Assembly: GCF_030137545.1 (NCBI RefSeq)
Contig: NZ_JARUVL010000011.1
Coordinates: 1-64,000 of the forward strand
Length of the DNA stretch: 64,000 bases
Source of the DNA: Virgibacillus sp. LDC-1
GTDB taxonomy: Bacteria; Bacillota; Bacilli; Bacillales; Amphibacillaceae
Direction: 5' to 3'
Both the position numbers and the translations under genes were made by a program. A model generated the notes under the pieces. It did not search any database. It saw nothing but the letters and a program-made list of their open reading frames with translations, and was not told the origin of the DNA. Positions 1-9,649 of the stretch are shown here, one piece after another (positions within the stretch are counted from its first letter, which is position 1; every line of letters begins with the position of its first letter).

Positions 1-4
1 ATTT

Positions 5-121
5 GTCTGGTAGCGATAGCGAAGAGGTCACACCTGTTCCCATGCCGAACACAGCAGTTAAGCTCTTCAGCGCCGATGGTAGTTGGGGCATTGCCCCTGT
101 GAGAGTAGGACGCCGCCAGGC
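5..121 (+). rRNA. rrf: 5S ribosomal RNA
   Basis: This is an essentially full-length 5S rRNA of about 116 nt. The 5' end (TCTGGTAGCGATAGCGAAG) pairs with the 3' end (CGCCGCCAGGC), and the conserved internal block CCGAACACAGCAGTTAAGCTC is present in the expected place. It should be the last gene of an rRNA operon whose 16S and 23S genes lie to the left of the window. A terminator follows directly. The exact mature ends are inferred by comparison with Bacillus 5S rRNA. Confidence 0.95.
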
Positions 122-122
122 G

Positions 123-157
123 AAAAAAAGTCAGGTCATAGAACCTGACTTTTTTTA
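123..157 (+). terminator. Terminator of the rRNA operon
   Basis: The arms AAGTCAGGT and ACCTGACTT enclose a short loop and are followed by a T run. This is a classic intrinsic terminator two bases after the 5S gene. The A-rich left flank also makes it usable in reverse for the convergent NUDIX gene. Confidence 0.9.
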
Positions 158-175
158 TTTTGTAAACAATATAGA

Positions 176-796
176 TCAATCAAACCAAACAGGCTTACAA
201 GGATCATTTAAAAACTCAAAGAGCTTATGGATTTGTTGTTTTGTATTTCGTCCCGTAGAAAGTGGGGGAATATTATCCTTTGTAAAAAAACCTACATTAG
301 AAGTTTCTGTTAAGTTGCTTGCTTCTTCTTGATAAATAATTTTGCATTGGATAAAAATTTTATAGTACTGAAATGCTTGTGGTGGATGGTTTTGCTTGTT
401 ATTATCTAATAGTGCGAGTAATCTTTCGGTCGTTACGATGCAACCTGCTTCTTCTTTAATTTCTTTTATTATATTTTCGGCTGCGGAAAGCCCTACATCA
501 CAAAACCCTCCTGGTAATGCCCATTTTCCGTCAGATTTTTCTTGAACGAGAAGCAACGTATTATTTTTAAACACTACACCTCGGACGTCAATTTTTGGAG
601 TTTGATAGCCAATTTCATTTGCGTATAAATCCTCAATATAGGTCATTGTTGCATTCGTATGCTTGGACATTATTTCGGCACTAATATTTAAAAGTTCTGT
701 ATAGCGCTCTTCGTCATATTTGTCTTTTGTAAAGCTTAATCCAGATTGTGCAATTGCTTGTATTTTTCTTGCCCAATTTAACCAATCATTGCTCAT
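176..796 (-). CDS. NUDIX hydrolase with N-terminal NUDIX-associated domain
   Basis: The 206-residue protein has a helical N-terminal domain (about residues 1-60) of the type found ahead of some NUDIX hydrolases, then a NUDIX fold (about 68-190). The NUDIX box is readable as GFCDVGLSAAENIIKEIKEEAG. It keeps the metal-binding EIKEEAG core, but has Leu where the first Glu of the classical box sits and Lys for Arg; this Leu form is, to my recollection, usual in this subfamily. Such enzymes cleave nucleoside diphosphates linked to another group, often ADP-ribose or sugar nucleotides; the substrate here is not known. The ATG is preceded by AAAGGAGAG on the minus strand. It is the only clear minus-strand gene in the window and converges on the rRNA operon terminator. 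Confidence 0.85.
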   Translation of the reverse strand: MSNDWLNWARKIQAIAQSGLSFTKDKYDEERYTELLNISAEIMSKHTNATMTYIEDLYANEIGYQTPKIDVRGVVFKNNTLLLVQEKSDGKWALPGGFCDVGLSAAENIIKEIKEEAGCIVTTERLLALLDNNKQNHPPQAFQYYKIFIQCKIIYQEEASNLTETSNVGFFTKDNIPPLSTGRNTKQQIHKLFEFLNDPCKPVWFD

Positions 797-904
797 TATT
801 TGTTCTCTCCTTTAAAAAAACTTCATCTTTATAAATATTCACGAGCTATTAACATATAAATAGATATTGTATTGTCTTTAGATTTAATGGGTTATTTTAT
901 AATG

Positions 905-918
905 TTATTGTACAATAA
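905..918. promoter_or_regulatory. 14-bp palindrome just after a TATAAT box upstream of the MgtC-family gene
   Basis: TTATTGTACAATAA is a perfect palindrome. It starts one base after a TATAAT hexamer (898-903) and ends 32 bases before the GTG start of the downstream gene. A repressor site overlapping the transcription start is plausible, but I cannot match it to a named regulator box, and the -35 region is weak. Confidence 0.4.
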
Positions 919-950
919 ATTATATAGCTACTAACAGGGGGGAGGAAGCG

Positions 951-1649
951 GTGATTAGTTTTGTACAAAATATGTTAGGTGATCATTTTTTATTAATTGC
1001 TGGTCGCTTGTTTTTGGCGCTTGTCCTTTCTGGATTAATTGGTTTTGAGCGTGAACTTAAAAACCACTCTGCAGGCTTTCGAACACATATACTAGTTGGC
1101 ATTGCATCCTGTTTAATGATGATTTTGTCGTTGTATGGATTTGAGCATTACATTGATCGCTATGACAACATTCGTTTTGATCCTGCACGTATTCCTTCTT
1201 ATGTGATTAGTGGGATCGGTTTTCTTGGTGCAGGTACAATTATGGTTTATGGTGGAACGATACGTGGTTTAACGACAGCTGCATCTATTTGGGCGGTGGC
1301 TGGACTTGGTTTAGTTGTAGGAGCAGGAATGTATGGAATTGCTATTTTAACGACATTGTTTATTTTACTAAGCTTAATTTTTTTAAATAACTTTGAGAAA
1401 TTATTTAGAAAAGGGCGTTCATCAATTATTGTTGAAATTACGGTGCAGCGAGACTTACAAGTTAATGAAGTGCTTGCTGTTTTAGAACGATATGATGTAT
1501 CAATTAAAAAGGTAGAAGTTGTTCAAATTGAAAATGATTTACGGAACATCTTTATAAAAATAGAAAAAGATAATCAATTAAATAGACTCACTATTTTTGA
1601 AGAGCTATCCAAAATAGAACAGGTACGGAGTATTATGGAACGAACGTAG
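951..1649 (+). CDS. MgtC/SapB family membrane protein
   Basis: The 232-residue protein starts at GTG behind GGGGGAGGAAG. The N-terminal part (about 1-150) is hydrophobic with four to five predicted membrane segments. It carries family hallmarks: GLIGFERELKNHSAGFRTH near residues 29-47, and a GIGFLGAGTI segment followed by RGLTTAASIWAVAGLG. The C-terminal 80 residues look like the small soluble ACT-like domain seen in longer members. MgtC proteins act in growth or virulence under magnesium limitation and, in some bacteria, bind the F-ATPase; the role in this free-living type of organism is unknown. It stands alone between the NUDIX gene and ctsR and has its own terminator. Confidence 0.9.
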   Translation: MISFVQNMLGDHFLLIAGRLFLALVLSGLIGFERELKNHSAGFRTHILVGIASCLMMILSLYGFEHYIDRYDNIRFDPARIPSYVISGIGFLGAGTIMVYGGTIRGLTTAASIWAVAGLGLVVGAGMYGIAILTTLFILLSLIFLNNFEKLFRKGRSSIIVEITVQRDLQVNEVLAVLERYDVSIKKVEVVQIENDLRNIFIKIEKDNQLNRLTIFEELSKIEQVRSIMERT

Positions 1650-1654
1650 AAAAT

Positions 1655-1704
1655 GCTTATTAGTTGTTACATGAAAATAGTAACGATTAATAAGCTTCTT
1701 TTTG
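1655..1704 (+). terminator. Terminator after the MgtC-family gene
   Basis: GCTTATTAGTTGTTAC and GTAACGATTAATAAGC form a long, slightly imperfect stem, followed by TTCTTTTTG. It separates this gene from the ctsR operon. Confidence 0.75.
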
Positions 1705-1812
1705 TAGAACTTCTAAATAAATGAAGTTTTATTTTTAGTTCAAATGTTTTTTCTTATGCTAGCTTGGGTAAAATGGAGGTAGATAGTGGTTTTCTTCTGA
1801 ATGGATTTGTCG

Positions 1813-1850
1813 TATAATAATTACATAGTCAAAGATAGTCAAAGTCAAAA
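1813..1850 (+). promoter_or_regulatory. Promoter -10 box and CtsR operator of the ctsR operon
   Basis: A TATAAT hexamer at 1813-1818 is followed by the heptads AGTCAAA (1827-1833) and AGTCAAA (1837-1843), separated by GAT. This is an exact match to the known CtsR box RGTCAAA-NAN-RGTCAAA. A third partial unit, GTCAAAA, follows at 1844-1850. The operator covers the expected transcription start, so CtsR should block its own operon until heat or protein stress inactivates it. The -35 box is not obvious. Confidence 0.9.
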
Positions 1851-1890
1851 ATGCTAATACATGAAATGGGTTACGATAGGAGGTGAACTC

Positions 1891-2358
1891 ATGAGCAATA
1901 TTTCAGATGTAATTGAACAATACTTAAAACAAATACTGCAAGCCAAAGGAAGAAATTCCATTGAAATAAAGCGAAGTGAGATAGCCGATCAATTTCAATG
2001 TGTTCCTTCTCAAATAAATTACGTTATTAATACACGATTTACAATTGAAAAAGGATATATAGTCGAAAGTAAACGTGGTGGTGGTGGATATATTCGCATC
2101 ATTCGCGTGAAGTATCAGGACAAGTCTGAATTGATCGATGAAATCATACAATTAATAAACCCTAAAGTTACACAGCAGGCTGCAATTAACGTTTTAGAAA
2201 GGTTGCTGGAGGAAAAAATCATAACAGAGCGTGAAGCGAGGTTGATGGTGAGTGCTGTTGAAAGAAGTACATTGGCATTTCAATTACCCCTTCGCGATGA
2301 AGTGCGGTCACGTATATTAACAGCGATGCTTTCTACGTTAAAATACCTGCATGATTAA
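1891..2358 (+). CDS. ctsR: Transcriptional repressor CtsR
   Basis: CtsR is the dimeric winged-helix repressor of class III heat-shock genes (clp genes). The chosen ATG at 1891 follows AGGAGGTG by six bases and gives MSNISDVIEQYLKQIL, the usual N-terminus; an upstream in-frame ATG at 1861 lacks a ribosome-binding site. The DNA-binding half (about 1-75) includes the glycine-rich wing ESKRGGGGYIRI, whose central Arg contacts DNA and senses heat in Bacillus. The C-terminal half dimerises. It is the first gene of ctsR-mcsA-mcsB-clpC and has a perfect CtsR box in front of it, so it is autoregulated. Confidence 0.97.
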   Translation: MSNISDVIEQYLKQILQAKGRNSIEIKRSEIADQFQCVPSQINYVINTRFTIEKGYIVESKRGGGGYIRIIRVKYQDKSELIDEIIQLINPKVTQQAAINVLERLLEEKIITEREARLMVSAVERSTLAFQLPLRDEVRSRILTAMLSTLKYLHD

Positions 2359-2403
2359 ATGATTTTCGATGCTGTCACAGCATTTTAAAAGGGGAGATAA
2401 TCA

Positions 2404-2940
2404 ATGGAATGTCAGGATTGTCATGAACGTCCAGCTACCTTACATTTTACACAAGTCATCAATGGCAATAAGACGGAAGTGCATGTTTGTGATGTTTGTG
2501 CGAAAGAGAAAGGTTATGTGACATACCCAGAAGAAGGCTATTCACTGCATAATTTGTTAACAGGCCTTTTCAATTTTGATAACCCATCTATGGGAAAACA
2601 GCTTCAACAGGTGACCGATTTACAATGTCCTCTATGTAAGTTAACCTTTGCCCAATTTAAACAAACTGGGAAATTTGGCTGTGCGGAATGCTATCATACG
2701 TTTTCCGATCGGCTTGATCCGATATTTCGTCGCGTCCATAGTGGGAATACGAAGCATCATGGAAAAATTCCAAAGCGCAAAGGCGGCAATTTACATTTAA
2801 AAAAGCAACTACATGCGTATAAAGACGAACTACAGCAATTAATTCAGCAGGAAGCGTTTGAAAAAGCGGCAACCGTAAGAGATAAAATTAAAGACTTGGA
2901 AAAACAGATTCAAGCAAAAAAAGCAGGTGATAATGAATGA
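2404..2940 (+). CDS. mcsA: Protein-arginine kinase activator McsA
   Basis: The 178-residue protein has four CxxC pairs (CQDC near residue 3, CDVC near 29, CPLC near 78, CAEC near 93) expected to bind zinc. It ends with a UVR-type helical hairpin (about 135-172, with [20 protein letters not shown]). McsA activates the arginine kinase McsB and helps target CtsR and other proteins to ClpCP. Its last four bases overlap the start of mcsB (ATGA), which indicates translational coupling. The 178-residue length is close to that of Bacillus McsA. Confidence 0.96.
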   Translation: MECQDCHERPATLHFTQVINGNKTEVHVCDVCAKEKGYVTYPEEGYSLHNLLTGLFNFDNPSMGKQLQQVTDLQCPLCKLTFAQFKQTGKFGCAECYHTFSDRLDPIFRRVHSGNTKHHGKIPKRKGGNLHLKKQLHAYKDELQQLIQQEAFEKAATVRDKIKDLEKQIQAKKAGDNE

Positions 2941-4004
2941 CGCTACAGCATTTCATGAATGAAGCGATAAGTCCGTGGATGCGCCAGGATGGTCCGGATA
3001 GTGATATTGTGCTTAGCAGTCGTATTCGGTTAGCTCGTAATTTTTCTGATTATGTATTTCCTATTGTCGCCGATGCCCAGGAACTAGATGAAATTCGAAA
3101 TTTTTTCCAAGCTTATGCCCATAGATCTTTTCAGGAATATGAGGACTTTGAATTCATTTCAATTCGAGACTTGACGGCAATTGAAAAAAGGGTGCTTGTA
3201 GAAAAACATTTAATCAGTCCATTATTAGTAAAAAATGCTTCTTCCGCTGCTGCGCTTATCTCAAAGAATGAACAAGTCTCTGTCATGATTAATGAGGAGG
3301 ATCATCTGCGTGTTCAATTATATTATCCGGGCTTACAATTAACAAAGGCGTTGGAAAAGGCATTTGAATTTGATGATTGGTTAGAAGAAAACATCAATTA
3401 TGCTTTTGATGAAACGAAAGGGTATTTAACAAGCTGTCCGACAAATGTAGGTACCGGCATGCGAGCATCTGTTATGATGCACTTGCCAGCATTAGCGTTG
3501 ACAAAGCAATTAAATCGCATGATTCCAGCTATTAATCAACTAGGTTTGGTCGTCAGAGGTATTTATGGAGAGGGTAGTGAGGCGTTAGGAAACCTTTTTC
3601 AAATTTCCAATCAAATTACGCTTGGAAAATCTGAACAAGACATTATTGAAGATTTGCAAAGTGTTGTTCAGCAACTCATTGAACATGAGCGAGTAGCAAG
3701 GAATAGGCTAATGGAGCAGTCTCGTTATACACTGGAAGATCGAATTTTTCGCTCATATGGAGTGCTAAAGCATAGTAGAATCATGGAGTCGAAGGAAGCA
3801 GCTAATCGGTTATCAAATGTTCGGTTGGGAATTGACCTTGGTTTGATTGAAAATATTTCACGGACCATTTTGAATGAATTAGTTGTATTAACACAGCCTG
3901 GTTTTTTACAGCATTATGCGCAACGAACCTTAACCGCTGAAGAACGAGATTTCATGCGTGCATCTTTAATTCGAGAACGGTTAGCGCTCGAGTCAAATAA
4001 ATGA
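2937..4004 (+). CDS. mcsB: Protein-arginine kinase McsB
   Basis: McsB phosphorylates arginines on proteins, marking them for ClpC-ClpP degradation. The 355-residue product has the ATP:guanido phosphotransferase fold. SSRIRLARN near residue 30 belongs to the nucleotide-binding part, [19 protein letters not shown] carries the Cys at about residue 167 that is also found in phosphagen kinases, and [20 protein letters not shown] is the active-site loop. Unlike creatine or arginine kinases it lacks the N-terminal substrate domain, as expected. It overlaps mcsA by four bases and lies 88 bases before clpC. Confidence 0.97.
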   Translation: MTLQHFMNEAISPWMRQDGPDSDIVLSSRIRLARNFSDYVFPIVADAQELDEIRNFFQAYAHRSFQEYEDFEFISIRDLTAIEKRVLVEKHLISPLLVKNASSAAALISKNEQVSVMINEEDHLRVQLYYPGLQLTKALEKAFEFDDWLEENINYAFDETKGYLTSCPTNVGTGMRASVMMHLPALALTKQLNRMIPAINQLGLVVRGIYGEGSEALGNLFQISNQITLGKSEQDIIEDLQSVVQQLIEHERVARNRLMEQSRYTLEDRIFRSYGVLKHSRIMESKEAANRLSNVRLGIDLGLIENISRTILNELVVLTQPGFLQHYAQRTLTAEERDFMRASLIRERLALESNK

Positions 4005-4092
4005 TTAATAGTTCCAAGAGTGGCTATCGTAACAAAACGAACACAACAATAATAACGTATTTATGAAGATTGAATGTAGGAGGTAATGGTAT

Positions 4093-6519
4093 ATGATGTT
4101 TGGGCGCTTTACAGAAAGAGCACAAAAAGTACTCGCCTTATCACAAGAAGAAGCAGTAAGACTAGGGCATAATAATATCGGTACAGAACATATTTTATTA
4201 GGACTCGTTCGCGAAGGAGAAGGAATAGCTGCAAAGGCGCTAGAGGCTTTAGGTCTAGAAGTGTCAAAGATACAAGAAGAAGTGGAGAAGCTCATTGGGG
4301 TTGGTAAGCAACCTATGCAAACGATTCACTATACACCACGAGCGAAAAAGGTAGTAGAGCTTTCACAGGATGAGGCAAGAAAGCTTGGTCATTCTTATGT
4401 GGGAACAGAGCATATTCTTCTCGGTTTAATTCGCGAAGGAGAAGGTGTGGCCGCTCGGGTATTAAACAATTTAGGTGTTAGTTTAAATAAAGCAAGACAA
4501 CAAGTGCTTCAGCTTTTAGGAAGTAATGAATCACAAACAGGAAGACAAGGAAGAGGTCAAGCAACGAACGCAAATACACCTACCTTGGATTCTTTAGCAC
4601 GTGATTTGACACATATCGCAAAAGAAGGAAATATTGATCCAGTCATCGGTCGCAGCAAGGAAATCGAGCGTGTCATTCAAGTTTTAAGTCGAAGAACAAA
4701 AAATAATCCGGTCTTAATTGGTGAACCAGGTGTCGGGAAAACAGCCGTTGCTGAAGGACTTGCGCAGCAAATTGTCAATAACGAGGTTCCGGAAACACTT
4801 CGCGATAAACGCGTAATGACGTTAGATATGGGGACCGTTGTTGCCGGGACGAAATATCGAGGTGAATTTGAAGATCGTTTAAAAAAAGTGATGGAGGAAA
4901 TTCGTCAAGCAGGCAATATCATTTTATTTATAGATGAATTGCATACATTAATCGGTGCCGGTGGTGCAGAAGGTGCTATTGATGCTTCAAATATTTTAAA
5001 ACCTTCTTTAGCTAGAGGAGAATTGCAATGTATTGGCGCGACAACACTTGATGAATACCGCAAATATATTGAAAAAGATGCGGCACTTGAACGACGTTTC
5101 CAGCCAATTCAAGTAGATGAGCCAACCTTAGGTGAAACGATTCAAATATTGAAAGGCTTACGCGATCGTTATGAAGCACATCACCGTGTCACAATTACAG
5201 ATGAAGCAATTGAGGCTGCGGCAAATTTATCGGATCGTTATATTACGGACCGTTTTTTACCAGATAAAGCAATTGATTTAATTGATGAAGCGGGTTCAAA
5301 AGTACGTCTTCGTTCGTATACGATTCCTCCGAATTTAAAAGAGCTAGAGGAAAAGCTGGAAGAAGTGCGGAAAGAAAAGGATGCAGCAGTGCAAAGCCAG
5401 GAATTTGAAAAAGCTGCTTCATTACGTGATTCAGAGCAACGACTTCGCGAAGAGCTAGAAGCAACAAAGGATAAGTGGAAGGAAAAGCAAGGACAAGAAA
5501 GCTCGCAAGTAACGGTAGAGGATATTGCAAGTGTTGTATCTATTTGGACTGGTGTTCCAGTATCAAAGCTAACAAAGGATGAAAGTGAGCGCTTATTGAA
5601 GCTAGAGGAAATTTTACATCACCGCGTTATTGGCCAGGAGGAAGCGGTAAAAGCGATCTCTACTGCTATCCGTCGTGCAAGAGCAGGGTTAAAGGATCCA
5701 AAGCGTCCAATAGGTTCGTTTATTTTCCTAGGCCCTACGGGTGTTGGTAAAACAGAGCTGGCTCGTGCATTGGCTGAAGCAATGTTTGAGGATGAGGATG
5801 CGATGATTCGCATTGATATGTCCGAGTACATGGAAAAACATTCTACGTCTAGACTGGTAGGATCTCCTCCAGGCTATGTAGGCTATGACGAAGGTGGGCA
5901 ATTGACGGAAAAGGTACGTCGCAAGCCGTATTCTGTCGTATTGCTGGATGAAATAGAAAAAGCACATCCAGAAGTATTTAATATCCTTTTACAAGTGTTG
6001 GAGGATGGACGATTAACAGACTCGAAAGGAAGAGTCGTTGATTTTCGAAATACGGTTTTAATTATGACATCGAATGTTGGAGCAAGTGAGCTAAGAAGAA
6101 ACAAATATGTCGGCTTTAATCTAGAAGATGAAGGCCAGGAATATAAGGATATGAAAGCGAAAGTAATGGATGAGCTCAAAAAATCATTCCGTCCTGAATT
6201 TTTAAATCGAATTGACGAAACGATTGTTTTCCATTCACTAGAGAAAAAACATATGAAGAAAATAGTTACCTTAATGGTTGATCAGCTAAAGCGTCGATTA
6301 AAGGAACAAGATATATTGTTCACACTTACCGACAAGGCTTTAGAAAAGATTGCTGCCGAAGGATTTGAGCCGGAATATGGGGCGCGCCCATTACGTCGCT
6401 CGATTCAAAAGAATGTAGAAGACTTGTTATCTGAGGCACTCTTGCAGGGGACGATTAAAAAGGGTGAAACAGTAAAAATTGGCTTAAACAATAAAGGAGA
6501 ATTTATTGTTCTTTCGTAA
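4093..6519 (+). CDS. clpC: AAA+ unfoldase ClpC
   Basis: ClpC is the hexameric ATP-driven unfoldase that feeds substrates, including arginine-phosphorylated proteins, to ClpP. In order there are two Clp_N repeats (about 1-145, with [16 protein letters not shown]), a first AAA+ domain with Walker [10 protein letters not shown] near residue 210, a UVR-like coiled middle domain (about 415-475), and a second AAA+ domain with Walker [10 protein letters not shown] near residue 546 and the R(R/P)EFLNRID segment. Length (808) is normal. The start could be this ATG or the next codon (4096), both behind AGGAGGTAATG. Fourth gene of the CtsR operon; a terminator follows. Confidence 0.98.
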   Translation: MMFGRFTERAQKVLALSQEEAVRLGHNNIGTEHILLGLVREGEGIAAKALEALGLEVSKIQEEVEKLIGVGKQPMQTIHYTPRAKKVVELSQDEARKLGHSYVGTEHILLGLIREGEGVAARVLNNLGVSLNKARQQVLQLLGSNESQTGRQGRGQATNANTPTLDSLARDLTHIAKEGNIDPVIGRSKEIERVIQVLSRRTKNNPVLIGEPGVGKTAVAEGLAQQIVNNEVPETLRDKRVMTLDMGTVVAGTKYRGEFEDRLKKVMEEIRQAGNIILFIDELHTLIGAGGAEGAIDASNILKPSLARGELQCIGATTLDEYRKYIEKDAALERRFQPIQVDEPTLGETIQILKGLRDRYEAHHRVTITDEAIEAAANLSDRYITDRFLPDKAIDLIDEAGSKVRLRSYTIPPNLKELEEKLEEVRKEKDAAVQSQEFEKAASLRDSEQRLREELEATKDKWKEKQGQESSQVTVEDIASVVSIWTGVPVSKLTKDESERLLKLEEILHHRVIGQEEAVKAISTAIRRARAGLKDPKRPIGSFIFLGPTGVGKTELARALAEAMFEDEDAMIRIDMSEYMEKHSTSRLVGSPPGYVGYDEGGQLTEKVRRKPYSVVLLDEIEKAHPEVFNILLQVLEDGRLTDSKGRVVDFRNTVLIMTSNVGASELRRNKYVGFNLEDEGQEYKDMKAKVMDELKKSFRPEFLNRIDETIVFHSLEKKHMKKIVTLMVDQLKRRLKEQDILFTLTDKALEKIAAEGFEPEYGARPLRRSIQKNVEDLLSEALLQGTIKKGETVKIGLNNKGEFIVLS

Positions 6520-6550
6520 AAGTAAAGCATTCTCAACTTTCATGGAAGGA

Positions 6551-6583
6551 AAAACTGGAAGAAAAAGCGCTTCCGGTTTTTTC
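6551..6583 (+). terminator. Terminator of the ctsR-clpC operon
   Basis: AAACTGGAAG and CTTCCGGTTT form a stem with one wobble pair and an eight-base loop, followed by TTTCTTTCTC. It separates clpC from radA, which are transcribed together in B. subtilis at least in part. Confidence 0.8.
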
Positions 6584-6756
6584 TTTCTCTTTTCTAGTGC
6601 TAATTAATGGTAAGATAGAAGCATCAAAATGAAAGAGAAGATAGGGCTTCGGATAGTTTGTGGCATAACTATGGAATTTTTTTAATCAATTGATAGGTTA
6701 TTGTAACTTTTCGGGCGCATAAATCGTATACAATATAGAAGAAAGGAAAGAGTGCT

Positions 6757-8127
6757 TTGGCAAAACGAAAAACAAAGTTCATTTGTCAGGAATGTGGCTA
6801 TGAATCTGCGAAATGGATGGGGAAATGTCCAGGTTGCAATACATGGAATACATTGGTTGAAGAAGTGGAAGCAACCGGCAAGCAAAGTGGTTTTGCAAGA
6901 GGGGTGAAGTCCGTAGGCAAGCCTGAAAAAATAACCTCGATTGTATCACAAAAAGAACCACGTATTACAACGTCTTTAAAGGAATTCGACCGTGTGTTAG
7001 GTGGTGGGATTGTTCCCGGTTCACTTGTATTAATAGGTGGTGATCCTGGTATAGGAAAATCAACCTTGCTTTTACAAATTTCCTCAGAGCTTGCGCATAA
7101 AGATCTTTCTGTTCTCTATATTTCTGGGGAGGAATCGGCTAGGCAAACGAAGCTAAGAGCCGATCGGCTTGGCATTTCCGCTGATCAATTATACGTGCTT
7201 GCTGAAACGAATTTACTCGACATTTCGAATCAAATCGAAGCACTACAGCCTTCCTTTGTAGTAATTGACTCGATTCAGACAATCTATCGTGAGGAAGTAA
7301 CCAGTGCTCCGGGAAGTGTTTCACAGGTAAGAGAATGTACTGGAGAGCTCATGAGGATTGCTAAAATGAATAATATTCCTATTTTTATTGTTGGCCATGT
7401 TACAAAAGAAGGAGCAATTGCAGGTCCACGACTCCTAGAGCATATGGTTGATGCAGTGTTGTATTTTGAAGGCGAGCGGCATCATACGTACCGCATCTTA
7501 CGCGGTGTTAAAAATCGTTTTGGTAGTACAAATGAGATGGGAATTTTTGAAATGAAGGAAGAAGGCCTGCGAGAGGTGCTTAATCCTTCTGAAATATTTT
7601 TAGAAGAGCGTTCTGAAGGAGCAGCAGGATCGACTGTTGTCGCCTCTATGGAAGGGACTCGACCGGTATTAGTAGAAATACAGGCGCTTGTTTCGCCATC
7701 AAGCTTCGGGAATCCGAGGCGAATGGCAACAGGAATTGACCATAACCGTGTACCGCTATTAATGGCTGTGCTAGAAAAGCGTGTTGGCTTAATGCTTCAA
7801 AACCAGGATGCGTATATTAAAGTTGCTGGTGGCGTAAAGCTGGACGAGCCTGCTATCGATTTAGCAATTGCGGTTAGTATTGCTTCGAGCTTTCGAGATC
7901 AACCAACCAGGTCAGATGATATTTATATAGGAGAGGTCGGATTGACTGGTGAGGTTAGGCGTGTATCTCGCGTAGAACAACGGGTACAAGAAGCTGCCAA
8001 GCTTGGATTTAAACGAGTCATATGTCCAGCTAGGAACTTGGAAGGTTGGACACTACCAAAGAACATTGAGGTTGTCGGTGTATCCTCTGTGCAAGAAGCA
8101 TTAAAAATAGGTACGATACGCGAATGA
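6757..8127 (+). CDS. radA: DNA repair protein RadA/Sms
   Basis: RadA is a RecA-like helicase that helps branch migration and processing of recombination intermediates. The 456-residue protein shows a C4 zinc finger (CQEC near 10 and CPGC near 27), Walker [11 protein letters not shown] near residue 95, the family motif [11 protein letters not shown] near 250, and a Lon protease-like C-terminal domain (about 285-456). Start is TTG, giving [14 protein letters not shown], preceded by GAAAGGAAAGAG. In relatives disA follows directly, but here the next gene is yacL, 242 bases downstream. Confidence 0.97.
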   Translation: MAKRKTKFICQECGYESAKWMGKCPGCNTWNTLVEEVEATGKQSGFARGVKSVGKPEKITSIVSQKEPRITTSLKEFDRVLGGGIVPGSLVLIGGDPGIGKSTLLLQISSELAHKDLSVLYISGEESARQTKLRADRLGISADQLYVLAETNLLDISNQIEALQPSFVVIDSIQTIYREEVTSAPGSVSQVRECTGELMRIAKMNNIPIFIVGHVTKEGAIAGPRLLEHMVDAVLYFEGERHHTYRILRGVKNRFGSTNEMGIFEMKEEGLREVLNPSEIFLEERSEGAAGSTVVASMEGTRPVLVEIQALVSPSSFGNPRRMATGIDHNRVPLLMAVLEKRVGLMLQNQDAYIKVAGGVKLDEPAIDLAIAVSIASSFRDQPTRSDDIYIGEVGLTGEVRRVSRVEQRVQEAAKLGFKRVICPARNLEGWTLPKNIEVVGVSSVQEALKIGTIRE

Positions 8128-8176
8128 TATGTGTCTTTTTTTTACAAATCAACCAAAATGATTCAAAAGACACATA
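8128..8176. repeat. Perfect 12-bp inverted repeat at the radA end
   Basis: TATGTGTCTTTT (8128-8139) is repeated as AAAAGACACATA (8165-8176) with a 25-base spacer. It starts right after the radA stop. It could end transcription, although no T run follows the second arm. It sits exactly where disA is normally found. Confidence 0.6.
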
Positions 8177-8211
8177 AAATAGAATCAATTGGAGAAAAAT
8201 AGTAAAAAAGG

Positions 8212-8240
8212 TTGACTTTTAATTGTCGGTGTGTTAAAAT
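8212..8240 (+). promoter_or_regulatory. SigA-type promoter of yacL
   Basis: TTGACT and TAAAAT are separated by 17 bases, a good SigA match, about 130 bases before the yacL start. This implies that yacL is transcribed apart from the clpC-radA block. Confidence 0.65.
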
Positions 8241-8369
8241 TTTATTTTTACTTGTTTGATTGTTTTTTTTACCTGTGCTATTATTTAATAGATACAGACT
8301 AGACAATTTGAAAATAATGGTTATTTTTTTATAGTAATAGGTAATAATAATGGGTAGGAGGTGAAAGGT

Positions 8370-9470
8370 TTGTTAAAGAAGGTAGTGTATTTGTTTTTTC
8401 TAATTACTGGAGGAACACTAGGGTATCTATATGTACCTGATATTGTGAATTTCCTAGATTTCACAGATATGAAATGGGTCGCTTCCCCTTTTCTAGGAAC
8501 TGCATTGGGTGCTATTATTTTATTTCTTATTTCGTTCTGGCTTGTTGATTATATTGTAGGGTTTTTAAAGTGGATTGAAGAGGCGCTTATAAAAATCCCG
8601 GTCGGAGATTTGTTTTTTGGTAGTCTTGGGCTGATAATTGGATTAGTGATTGCATATTTAATTAATATTCCACTACAGGATATTAATATTAAATTCGTAT
8701 CCCAAGTAGTCCCATTGTTCATTACGATTTTGTTAGGTTACTTTGGATTTCAGGTTGGATTTAGACGGAGAGACGAATTTGTAAATCTGTTGAATGTTAG
8801 CCGAAAAGAACGGGACAAAAAGCGGATGGTGACAGAGGCCGATTCTGCTGAGACTGCAACCCCTAAAGCAAAGATATTAGACACAAGCGTAATTATCGAT
8901 GGGCGTATTGCCGACATTTGTCAAACGAGCTTTTTAGAGGGGACGGTTGTAATCCCACAATTTGTTTTAGGTGAATTACAGCATATTGCCGATTCATCAG
9001 ATGTATTAAAACGAAATCGAGGTCGTCGAGGACTTGATGTACTCAATCGAATTCAAAAAGAGCTTCCGGTTAAGGTTGAAATTTATGAAGGAGATTTCGA
9101 GGAAATTCAGGAAGTCGATAGCAAGCTAATTAAACTTGCAAAAGTGATTAATGGTGTTGTAGTTACGAATGATTTCAACTTAAATAAAGTGTGTGACCTT
9201 CAAGGGGTTCGCGTTTTAAACATTAATGATTTAGCGAATGCTGTAAAGCCCGTTGTATTACCTGGTGAAGAACTTGTTGTACAAGTGATCAAAGATGGAA
9301 AAGAACAGAATCAAGGAATTGCTTATCTTGATGATGGTACGATGATTGTTGTGGAAGAAGGAAGAAATTATATCGGAAAAACAATCGAAGTACTTATTAC
9401 GAGTGTTCTTCAAACATCTGCAGGTCGTATGATCTTTGCAAAACCAAAATTACTTGAAAAAGCCTTATAA
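8370..9470 (+). CDS. yacL: PIN/TRAM domain membrane protein YacL
   Basis: The N-terminal part (about 1-115) has four hydrophobic membrane segments. A PIN nuclease-like domain follows (about 168-290), starting KILDTSVIIDGRIADI with its acidic residue and including VVTNDFNLNKV. A C-terminal TRAM RNA-binding domain (about 295-360, GEELVVQVIKDGKEQNQG) ends the 366-residue protein. A membrane-attached RNase is the usual inference; the function is not established. I chose the TTG at 8370 because AGGAGGTG ends six bases earlier and the product then starts MLKKVVYLFFLITGGTLG like its homologues. The GTG at 8361 lies inside the ribosome-binding site. ispD and ispF, normally next, are missing. Confidence 0.93.
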   Translation: MLKKVVYLFFLITGGTLGYLYVPDIVNFLDFTDMKWVASPFLGTALGAIILFLISFWLVDYIVGFLKWIEEALIKIPVGDLFFGSLGLIIGLVIAYLINIPLQDINIKFVSQVVPLFITILLGYFGFQVGFRRRDEFVNLLNVSRKERDKKRMVTEADSAETATPKAKILDTSVIIDGRIADICQTSFLEGTVVIPQFVLGELQHIADSSDVLKRNRGRRGLDVLNRIQKELPVKVEIYEGDFEEIQEVDSKLIKLAKVINGVVVTNDFNLNKVCDLQGVRVLNINDLANAVKPVVLPGEELVVQVIKDGKEQNQGIAYLDDGTMIVVEEGRNYIGKTIEVLITSVLQTSAGRMIFAKPKLLEKAL

Positions 9471-9500
9471 AAAGGGTATAACTTATAATGGATATAGAAT

Positions 9501-9535
9501 AAAAAGTGATAACAGAAATTGTTATCGCTTTTTGT
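9501..9535 (+). terminator. Terminator after yacL
   Basis: AAAAAGTGATAAC and GTTATCGCTTTTT form a near-perfect stem with a six-base loop and a T-rich end. It isolates yacL from gltX. Confidence 0.85.
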
Positions 9536-9649
9536 TACTGTTTTATAAAATGATTCGATTCGTGGTCATTTTTAAATAGCGATAGTGTAATGATTATAGA
9601 TTCGTACCGTTTTAACTAAAATTGTACTTTATGAGGAAGGGGAACCACC

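Noticed and set aside
3-332. 109-codon frame over the 5S rRNA
   Set aside because: It runs through the rRNA gene, its terminator and the antisense of the NUDIX gene, and has no ribosome-binding site.
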